Positions 6,066-10,399 of a stretch of 10,399 bases of DNA are shown piece by piece; positions within the stretch are counted from its first letter, which is position 1; each line of letters opens with the position of its first letter. Both the position numbers and the translations under genes were made by a program. The notes beneath the pieces are model-generated. The model was given only the letters and a program-made list of their open reading frames with translations, had not been told where the DNA came from and searched no databases. Origin of the DNA: Candidatus Tayloriibacteriota bacterium. GTDB taxonomy: Bacteria > Patescibacteriota > Minisyncoccia > Phycocordibacterales > PALSA-1337. The stretch lies in the NCBI GenBank assembly GCA_026395095.1, contig JAPLZI010000007.1, positions 1 to 10,399 on the forward strand, given 5' to 3'.

Positions 6066-7382
6066 CTACAACGCCCTCACCGCCCTCACAAATCTCTCCC
6101 CCCGCTCTTTCCTAGAAGCATCAATACCGCAAGCTTCAAAAGCCGGACTGAATAAGACTTTGTCCCCCTTCTTCGCATGATCTCTCGCCTGCCTCACTGC
6201 TTCCTCCAGAGATGGCGCCGATAGTACCGTAACATTTTCCATTCTTCGCAGAGCCGGCCGCTCCTTCAAGGTCCCGCTTCCCGGAATAGCCACCAGCGTA
6301 TGTATATATTCTTTTACCGCCGCATAAAATGCCCCATAATCCGAACCCTGATCAGCCCCACCGAAGATCAAAACCAGATTTTTATTCGCTGACAAAACCG
6401 CCATATTCGCCACAGTCGATATCGGACTCGTTGAAGCCGAATCGTTCACAAATTCTATGTTCTTGAGTTTTTTCACCAGCTCCAGATGGCCTTTCAACGG
6501 CTTCCACTCCGATAGAACCGCCATAGCCACTTCGTCTGAAACTTTGAAGATCCGCGCCGCTTCGAGAGCCAGCGCCGCATTTTCCCTATCATGAGGCGTC
6601 CGAGCATTTGGCAGCCAATCTTCGGGCACTATCGCCGACTTGGTGCGGAGCATTTTAGCCTTTGACTGGAATCCGGAAGAACGCACCGCGTCGATGGTCA
6701 AATCATTGCCGATCACATAATTGTTGTAAGTCTGATAACCAATGATCTCAAAAGCAGATTCCTTGAATGAAATCTCCGAAGGAATCGTCGTAAAGACCGC
6801 GACTTGCGGGCTCCACTTTAGAGCAGTGATCTCTGGCATCATTTTTGGGACTACTCTCATGACCACGATATCTCCGGTCTTCACTTTTTTGAGATGAGAA
6901 ATGATTCCGTCTTCACTTTCCGGATCCAGCGTCACGCAAAGCTGATTATTCTTGGCACAGGCGTCTTCCAGCATCGGCGCCAGCATCGAGATGACCGTCG
7001 CCTTGCCGCAAGCCCCCATGACGCCGATCACGGAAACCGGCGGCGCAAGTTTCAAGAAAAGCGTTTCCGGATATTCTATCTCTATGCCGTTCTTGCGAGC
7101 TTCCGCCAAGAATGAGGAATTCCTCGGGTAATCATGTGACAGAATGATGAGATCCATGTCCATGAGATCGCCGGCAGGAATACTGCTGAGAACTTGATTG
7201 GCTAGCCCGAATGAACGCAGAGACGAAAGATGGCCGATCAATCTAGCCTCACTCCGCATGTCATAGACCGACACCAAGGCATTCGCTTTTACCAGGAATT
7301 TTATATCAGAAAGCATCTCGCCATGCGGACCAATACCTATAACGGCTATTCTTTTACCCAGAAAATAGTCTTTTGCCCTCAT
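6066..7382 (-). CDS. MurD-like Mur ligase family protein with degenerate motifs
   Basis: A 438-residue protein, the normal MurD length, with the three-domain Mur layout: Rossmann N-domain (IAVIGIG, 12-18), central ATPase and C-terminal ligase domain. MurD adds D-glutamate to UDP-MurNAc-L-Ala in the cytoplasm. The P-loop reads GACGKAT (123-129), with Ala in place of the conserved Thr/Ser after Lys127. The region of the metal-binding ELSSFQL motif (about 173-182) reads VVMRVVPKMM, without the Glu. The N...DH motif reads TTIPSEI. The H-N-x-x-N motif reads HDREN (264-268), and DSKATNP reads DSASTSP (near 314-320). The fold seems kept but catalysis is doubtful. I chose the ATG at 7382 over the GTG at 7388 because a TATACT box ends at 7389, directly against the GTG. 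The stop abuts element copy 2. Confidence 0.75.
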   Translation of the reverse strand: MRAKDYFLGKRIAVIGIGPHGEMLSDIKFLVKANALVSVYDMRSEARLIGHLSSLRSFGLANQVLSSIPAGDLMDMDLIILSHDYPRNSSFLAEARKNGIEIEYPETLFLKLAPPVSVIGVMGACGKATVISMLAPMLEDACAKNNQLCVTLDPESEDGIISHLKKVKTGDIVVMRVVPKMMPEITALKWSPQVAVFTTIPSEISFKESAFEIIGYQTYNNYVIGNDLTIDAVRSSGFQSKAKMLRTKSAIVPEDWLPNARTPHDRENAALALEAARIFKVSDEVAMAVLSEWKPLKGHLELVKKLKNIEFVNDSASTSPISTVANMAVLSANKNLVLIFGGADQGSDYGAFYAAVKEYIHTLVAIPGSGTLKERPALRRMENVTVLSAPSLEEAVRQARDHAKKGDKVLFSPAFEACGIDASRKERGERFVRAVRAL

Positions 7383-7388
7383 TCCCAC

Positions 7389-7394
7389 AGTATA
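7389..7394 (-). promoter_or_regulatory. -10 box of the Mur-ligase-like gene
   Basis: TATACT on the minus strand, 6 nt before the ATG at 7382, implies a leaderless transcript. It lies in the short gap after the stop codon of the upstream 104-residue gene and decides the start choice against the GTG at 7388. Confidence 0.5.
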
Positions 7395-7402
7395 ATACTT
7401 TT

Positions 7403-7717
7403 CTATCGATTGGCCATCAGTTTCTTGATTTTGATCATTTCCTGGAGCATGGCCTGCAACCTTACCGTTTCGGGTATTGAGATGGTTGATTCCAGAACGA
7501 ACCCCGAGAATTTCTTCATGAACACGCCATAAAGATCGTAAAAGTATCGTTCCAGAACTTTATTATGATGAGGCTTTTTAGGACTCACCGAATCAGCAGC
7601 CGGCCCGTCTAGGGCCCGGAGAATTTCCACCGGTCGGCGGATCCCTTCGTACACTAATGATTCATGACTCAATACACCCTCGAGCGAGGGCGACACAAAC
7701 GCATAATCTCTGTTCAT
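7403..7717 (-). CDS. Hypothetical 104-residue protein encoded with radC
   Basis: I do not recognise this protein. Its ATG follows the radC stop codon with no gap (TAG then ATG), so it is almost certainly co-transcribed with radC and translated by coupling or re-initiation. It is soluble, with no signal or membrane segment. The N-terminal half is mixed (LEGVLSHESLVYEGIRRPVEIL); a basic, Pro-rich linker (SPKKPHHNK, 45-53) leads to a probably helical C-terminal half (VLERYFYDLYGVFMKKF; LQAMLQEMIKIKKLMANR) that ends positively charged. No catalytic motif is visible. The fixed position behind radC hints at a partner role in the same process, but that is inference. Confidence 0.65.
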   Translation of the reverse strand: MNRDYAFVSPSLEGVLSHESLVYEGIRRPVEILRALDGPAADSVSPKKPHHNKVLERYFYDLYGVFMKKFSGFVLESTISIPETVRLQAMLQEMIKIKKLMANR

Positions 7718-8383
7718 CTAGTAACTGGCATTCACGCTCGCAAAAGCGTCTTTGGTGATGATGACGTGATCTAGTAAAGCTATGCCGAGGATCTTCCCTG
7801 CCTCAGCAAGCTGTTTGGTAATCTCTATGTCTTCGGCGGAAGGAGTGGCTTCGCCCGAAGGATGGTTGTGCGCGATGACGACGGCAGTGGCATTCGACGC
7901 TATGGCTGGATGAAAAACTTCCCGTGGGTGGATGATGTTGGAGTTTATAGTGCCGATGGAAATGACTTCGTCCCGAATGATGCGGCCATGACTATTCAGA
8001 TACAAACCTCTCATGTGCTCTTTCGGCAGATTGCGCATATAGGTCAAATAATCAAAAACATCCTGGGCATTGCGTATGGTCGTAAAGCCGGTCTCGGTCT
8101 TGTCATAATGCCTCCGTCCGAGTTCCCCTGCAGCGATAATCTGACAGGCCTTGACGATAGGAATGTCGAGATCACGGGAAAGCTTCTCCGGATCCTTCTC
8201 AGCGAAAATATTCCTCTCGCCATAGTCGCGAATGATGCGATTCGTCATCTCGAGGATATTCTCCTTGGTCGTGCCTGTAATAAGCAGGAGCATGGTCAAT
8301 TCGCGCACTGACAAAGCCTCCGGACCTTGGGCCAGGTCGAGAAACAGCGAATTGTCGCGAATAGCGTACATGCTTTTCTGCAT
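7718..8383 (-). CDS. radC: RadC family protein (JAMM/MPN domain)
   Basis: A 221-residue protein with the two RadC parts. An N-terminal helix-hairpin-helix-like region (about 20-90: LSVRELTMLLLITGT, then PIVKACQIIAAGELGRR) is followed by a JAB/MPN metalloprotease-fold domain. The metal motif is complete: H172-N-H174-P-S-G-(x)8-D185, with E122 as the likely upstream glutamate. RadC was named as a DNA repair protein, but its biochemical role is unsettled; relatives are common on mobile elements and near recombination functions. The length is close to the usual 220-230 residues. The ATG lies 6 nt after a textbook TGTTATAAT box, so the start is well supported, and there is no Shine-Dalgarno. It is followed without gap by the 104-residue gene. 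Confidence 0.92.
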   Translation of the reverse strand: MQKSMYAIRDNSLFLDLAQGPEALSVRELTMLLLITGTTKENILEMTNRIIRDYGERNIFAEKDPEKLSRDLDIPIVKACQIIAAGELGRRHYDKTETGFTTIRNAQDVFDYLTYMRNLPKEHMRGLYLNSHGRIIRDEVISIGTINSNIIHPREVFHPAIASNATAVVIAHNHPSGEATPSAEDIEITKQLAEAGKILGIALLDHVIITKDAFASVNASY

Positions 8384-8389
8384 AGCGGT

Positions 8390-8398
8390 ATTATAACA
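8390..8398 (-). promoter_or_regulatory. Extended -10 promoter of radC
   Basis: TGTTATAAT on the minus strand is a perfect TGn-TATAAT; its end is 6 nt from the ATG at 8383, predicting a leaderless mRNA. The corresponding -35 position (about 8413-8418) falls inside the outer arm of the 8412-8534 inverted repeat. Confidence 0.7.
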
Positions 8399-8411
8399 TT
8401 TTATGAATCAA

Positions 8412-8534
8412 GCAAGAAGAAGGAGGTGGGGTGAGTGACACTTCGCAGGAATTTTCCAGCAGGAAAATTCCGAGATGTAGCGCGGGTTCTGCAGAACCCG
8501 ACGCGTGTCACGAACCCCACCTCCTTCTTCTTGC
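8412..8534. repeat. 123-nt inverted repeat predicted to form a three-way junction
   Basis: Outer arms 8412-8432 and 8514-8534 are a perfect 21-bp inverted repeat. A symmetric GA/GA internal loop (8433-8434, 8512-8513) follows, then a 7-bp stem (GTGACAC 8435-8441 with GTGTCAC 8505-8511). Inside sit two hairpins: GGAATTTTCC-AGCA-GGAAAATTCC (8448-8471), 10 bp, and the 18-nt perfect palindrome 8483-8500, extended by GCG/CGC (8480-8482 with 8502-8504). It occupies the gap between the membrane-protein stop and the radC promoter. No T-run follows, so it is not a standard terminator. It could act as structured RNA, as an extruded DNA cruciform, or be a MITE-like remnant; no target-site duplication is evident. 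Confidence 0.85.
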
Positions 8535-8546
8535 CTCTTGCTTCAA

Positions 8547-9512
8547 TTAATATATATTAGATACTGGCTTATTCGGCGGATACTGCGTCGGATCTATGAC
8601 TTTCTTGAAACAAGTCCGGCCAGTCTCATGCTTCCAGATATCATCGGCACCGTTCTTGTACGCGGAAGTGTCATAATAGGCACCACCCATACCGCCTCCA
8701 TAATAAGCGCCGCGGCCCTTCAGATCAGGCGTCGGCAGGCTAAACATCGCGCAAAGCTCGAATGTATTCTTGCCTGTTATCGCATATTCGTACGGCTTGT
8801 CGGTATCTGGATCGCTCGGAACGATGTTGCCAGAAATCGAATCCTTAACTTCGGCAAGCTCTGTCGGCAGAGTCGCTTTCCTTTGCCAGAAGTTTATAAC
8901 TTGCCATTGGATACTCTGCAGGTCATTCACGCGCTGACTGTCGAAGCGCAACGCGCGCTGTTTCGATGGTGAGCCGACGATAACAAAACCTGCGATGATG
9001 GCGATGATAACTAGGACGAGGCCGACTACAGCCACAGTCTTGCGAGCCGCTCTACCCTTCTCTTCTTCGGTGATTCTGGCTAGGAGGTAGTACGCGAAGA
9101 TGGCGCCGCAGATGATCAGAATGGCGAGTATCTTGTAGATAAATCTAGAGGTCACCTCACCAGAGAGATATGTATTTATGAGAACAATAAGATCACCTAT
9201 GATGGTAGCACCAGCCAGAAAGAGCGTCAGATATATGCGCCACTTGCGGATCCAGAGATCCTTCTTTTCAGGAATGAGACGGATGTCGCGGACGAGCAGC
9301 CATTCGAGCACATAGAGAAGCGGAATGAGAACGATGAGCATCGAGATCGGCCAGGCGATCGATCCAGAATAAAAGTACGACGCTAGAGCATCCGGTTCCA
9401 GATAATTGATAATATTAAAAGAGAGATTGATAAGGGCGACAGCGGCGGCATAAAGCGCGACCGTTGCGCCAAGGTGAAGGAAGAAATCCTTCGGAGTGGT
9501 TTTGGTGTTCAT
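8547..9512 (-). CDS. Five-helix membrane protein, DUF5671-like, with pilin-like C-terminal region
   Basis: A 321-residue inner-membrane protein. Hydrophobic segments lie at about 11-36, 51-73, 92-114, 122-146 and 158-180. The N-terminal part (KDFFLHLGATVALYAAAVALINLSF) resembles DUF5671, a family of unknown function frequent in Parcubacteria; this is recognition by eye. After the last helix, residues 186-310 form a soluble domain whose start (ALRFDSQRVNDLQSIQWQVI) and later PSDPDTDKPYEYAI resemble type II/IV pseudopilin C-terminal regions, with two cysteines (C254, C301) and a Gly/Tyr-rich stretch (YYGGGMGGAYY). The function is unknown. The start is supported by a TGTTATAAT box ending 9 nt before the ATG. 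The three-way-junction repeat begins 12 nt after its stop codon. Confidence 0.75.
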   Translation of the reverse strand: MNTKTTPKDFFLHLGATVALYAAAVALINLSFNIINYLEPDALASYFYSGSIAWPISMLIVLIPLLYVLEWLLVRDIRLIPEKKDLWIRKWRIYLTLFLAGATIIGDLIVLINTYLSGEVTSRFIYKILAILIICGAIFAYYLLARITEEEKGRAARKTVAVVGLVLVIIAIIAGFVIVGSPSKQRALRFDSQRVNDLQSIQWQVINFWQRKATLPTELAEVKDSISGNIVPSDPDTDKPYEYAITGKNTFELCAMFSLPTPDLKGRGAYYGGGMGGAYYDTSAYKNGADDIWKHETGRTCFKKVIDPTQYPPNKPVSNIY

Positions 9513-9521
9513 AATGATGCA

Positions 9522-9530
9522 ATTATAACA
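9522..9530 (-). promoter_or_regulatory. Extended -10 promoter of the membrane-protein gene
   Basis: TGTTATAAT on the minus strand, ending 9 nt before the ATG at 9512, is the same nine bases as the radC promoter. The expected transcript would have a leader of about 2-3 nt and no room for a ribosome-binding site. Confidence 0.65.
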
Positions 9531-9560
9531 CTTTTAATGAGTGGCCGAATTTGTCTTCAC

Positions 9561-9797
9561 TTATTTATTATAAAAGTGTGGTAGTAGATCTGATTGAGTA
9601 ATATATTTCGTGGCTTGATTGAGAATCCCTTTTAGGGTGCCTTTTGCTATAGGATTGTGACTGGGAATTATTAATGTCTGGTTCACACTAAACATAACTC
9701 TGCGTAATTTGATGTGGCTTCCAGTCTGGTCATGGACAACAAAACCAAAACTTTTAAGTATTTTGATAACATCTTTCCCAGATAAAGTCTTAAGCAT
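9561..9797 (-). CDS. hicA: HicA-like mRNA interferase toxin
   Basis: From the ATG at 9797 the product is 78 residues: the HicA core MLKTLSGKDVIKILKSFGF, then the catalytic block GSHIKLRR with His28, and LIIPSHNPIAKGTLKGILNQ. HicA is a small double-stranded-RNA-binding-fold ribonuclease that cleaves mRNA when free of HicB. The frame stays open upstream to 9863, but those residues overlap HicB and do not resemble HicA; the ATG at 9797 (8-nt overlap with hicB) gives the usual family start, and the one at 9806 is an alternative. The base composition is visibly richer in A+T than radC or the Mur gene, consistent with acquisition by transfer. Confidence 0.82.
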   Translation of the reverse strand: MLKTLSGKDVIKILKSFGFVVHDQTGSHIKLRRVMFSVNQTLIIPSHNPIAKGTLKGILNQATKYITQSDLLPHFYNK

Positions 9798-10026
9798 TGC
9801 TCCCATAGAGGTTTGACGGGAGTTCAAAGCTGGTAAGAATCGACGGCATTGGGCCAAAACCAAGTGACGCCGAATTTTCGCCTTTGAAGAAAAGTTTTAC
9901 AGCATCAAGAATATTTATCTTTAATTCTTCAAATGTCTTACCTTCAGTGACAATAGGAACATTAACACCTTCAGCCGTATAGGTGTTGTCTTCATTTGAA
10001 ATAAGGAATTGAATGATATTCTTCAT
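9790..10026 (-). CDS. hicB: HicB-like antitoxin
   Basis: A 78-residue protein with the HicB partial RNase-H-like fold: IIQFLISNEDNTYTAEGVNVPIVTEGKTFEELKINILDAVKLFF matches the pattern of an Asp/Glu-rich strand, YxAxx-x-x-P, a GxT turn and the helix EEAxxNIxDAIxLY. It would bind and block HicA. The usual C-terminal DNA-binding helix-turn-helix or ribbon-helix-helix is missing, so it may not autoregulate. The antitoxin gene comes first here, opposite to the classical hicA-hicB order but seen in other hicBA loci. A weak -10 (TATGCT, 10043-10038) lies 11 nt before the ATG. It is 38 nt from the 3' end of tRNA-Ile. Confidence 0.8.
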   Translation of the reverse strand: MKNIIQFLISNEDNTYTAEGVNVPIVTEGKTFEELKINILDAVKLFFKGENSASLGFGPMPSILTSFELPSNLYGSNA

Positions 10027-10063
10027 AACTAAAAAGTAGCATACTGTAGGTAATAATTCAATG

Positions 10064-10136
10064 TGCGCGCACTAGGATTCGAACCTAGGACCCCACCAGT
10101 ATCAGTGGTGTGCTCTACCAACTGAGCTATGCGCGC
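10064..10136 (-). tRNA. tRNA-Ile (anticodon GAT)
   Basis: A 73-nt cloverleaf on the minus strand. The acceptor GCGCGCA pairs perfectly with TGCGCGC; D-arm GCTC/GAGC; anticodon stem CACCA/TGGTG with loop CTGATAC, so the anticodon is GAT (reads ATC); T-arm CTAGG-TTCGAAT-CCTAG. The discriminator base is A. CCA is not encoded and must be added after transcription. Confidence 0.95.
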
Positions 10137-10210
10137 AAGCGAAGATCAAACCGAGCGTTCAGGACGTCTAGAGAAATCTAGCAGAAAAACATGTAAATTT
10201 CCAGTTTTTG

Positions 10211-10292
10211 TGGGCACGGAGGGACTCGAACCCTCAACCCTTGCGGGATGCGCTTCTGAGACGCAAGCGTATACCAATTCCGCCACGTGCCC
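10211..10292 (-). tRNA. tRNA-Leu (anticodon CAG)
   Basis: An 82-nt class II tRNA on the minus strand. Acceptor GGGCACG/CGTGCCC; D-arm GCGG-AATTGGTATA-CGC typical of Leu; anticodon stem TGCGT/GCGCA with loop CTCAGAA, so the anticodon is CAG (reads CTG); long variable arm CCCGCAAGGG; T-arm GAGGG-TTCGAGT-CCCTC. The discriminator is A and no CCA is encoded. It lies 74 nt upstream of tRNA-Ile and is probably co-transcribed with it. Confidence 0.95.
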
Positions 10293-10349
10293 CTGTAATG
10301 AACTTTTTTGATCCACACACCCCAACTATATTTCAATTGCCGGGAACTG

Positions 10350-10379
10350 AAAAGGGCGCCGGCATGAACTCCGACGCCC
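10350..10379 (-). terminator. Probable intrinsic terminator of a gene beyond the right edge
   Basis: On the minus strand GGGCGTCGG (10379-10371) pairs with CCGGCGCCC (10362-10354) over 9 positions (one G-T), with an 8-nt loop, followed by TTTT (10353-10350). The T-run is short but the stem is strong. It separates the tRNA pair from whatever lies to the right. Confidence 0.55.
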
Positions 10380-10399
10380 CCATGTAACTCGATCACTCC

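Noticed and set aside
11..6155. Two plus-strand reading frames (11-256 and 5898-6155) starting with the same 14 residues, MVEWLLGGVCVGIT.
   Set aside because: The shared part is identical DNA of the repeated element, so it gives no evidence of protein selection. A 2-nt difference in the linker puts the two frames out of register right after it, and both then run antisense through the stem and the neighbouring gene.
8412..8534. Insertion sequence or transposon ends formed by the 21-bp inverted repeats.
   Set aside because: Only 81 nt lie between the arms, no transposase is present, and no flanking direct duplication is visible. A MITE origin cannot be excluded but is not supported.
8547..8972. 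Plus-strand frame 8505-8972 and other long antisense frames over radC and the Mur gene (7862-8311, 6894-7115).
   Set aside because: They are shadows of well-supported minus-strand genes: no recognisable protein features and no promoter.
10178..10396. Minus-strand frame across the tRNA-Leu gene.
   Set aside because: It overlaps the whole tRNA and the terminator stem; its residues are translation of tRNA sequence.

Overview
The window looks like a piece of a Candidatus Patescibacteria (CPR) chromosome, most likely from the Parcubacteria side. The evidence is a small membrane protein resembling the DUF5671 proteins common there, a very long secreted fibre-like protein ending in a peptidase S74 chaperone domain, a divergent Mur ligase, tRNAs without an encoded CCA end, and almost no Shine-Dalgarno sequences. 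This placement rests on recognised protein styles, not on a search. Nearly all genes lie on the minus strand; only the PLP-enzyme gene (453-1337) is on the plus strand.

Left part (1-6064): two direct copies of a structured extragenic element (1-175 and 5888-6064) bracket a block holding a LysW-like zinc-ribbon protein, a divergently transcribed fold-type II PLP enzyme, and a roughly 4.5-kb gene for a secreted fibre or adhesin. That large gene is split over three frames (5882-3717, 3741-2647, 2683-1358). Two single-base losses, near 3783 and 2773, explain the split exactly; repairing both gives one 1508-residue protein with a signal peptide, seven LVIVD-type propeller repeats, many GIGT..P fibre repeats, an S74 domain with an intact Ser/Lys pair, and a Thr/Pro-rich tail. 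The element copies share an identical 53-nt block and a 28-bp stem that differs between copies by paired, compensating changes.

Middle part (6066-8534): a MurD-like protein with eroded active-site motifs, then an unknown 104-residue protein abutting radC (RadC family, complete JAMM metal motif). Upstream of radC a 123-nt inverted repeat folds as an ideal three-way junction and covers the -35 region of the radC promoter.

Right part (8547-10399): a five-helix membrane protein with a pilin-like C-terminal part, an A+T-rich hicB-hicA toxin-antitoxin pair, tRNA-Ile(GAT), tRNA-Leu(CAG) and a probable terminator for a gene outside the window. Several genes have a good -10 box ending only 6-9 nt before the start codon, so leaderless transcripts are probably common here. 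The most novel-looking item is the covarying duplicated element, placed each time directly after a stop codon.
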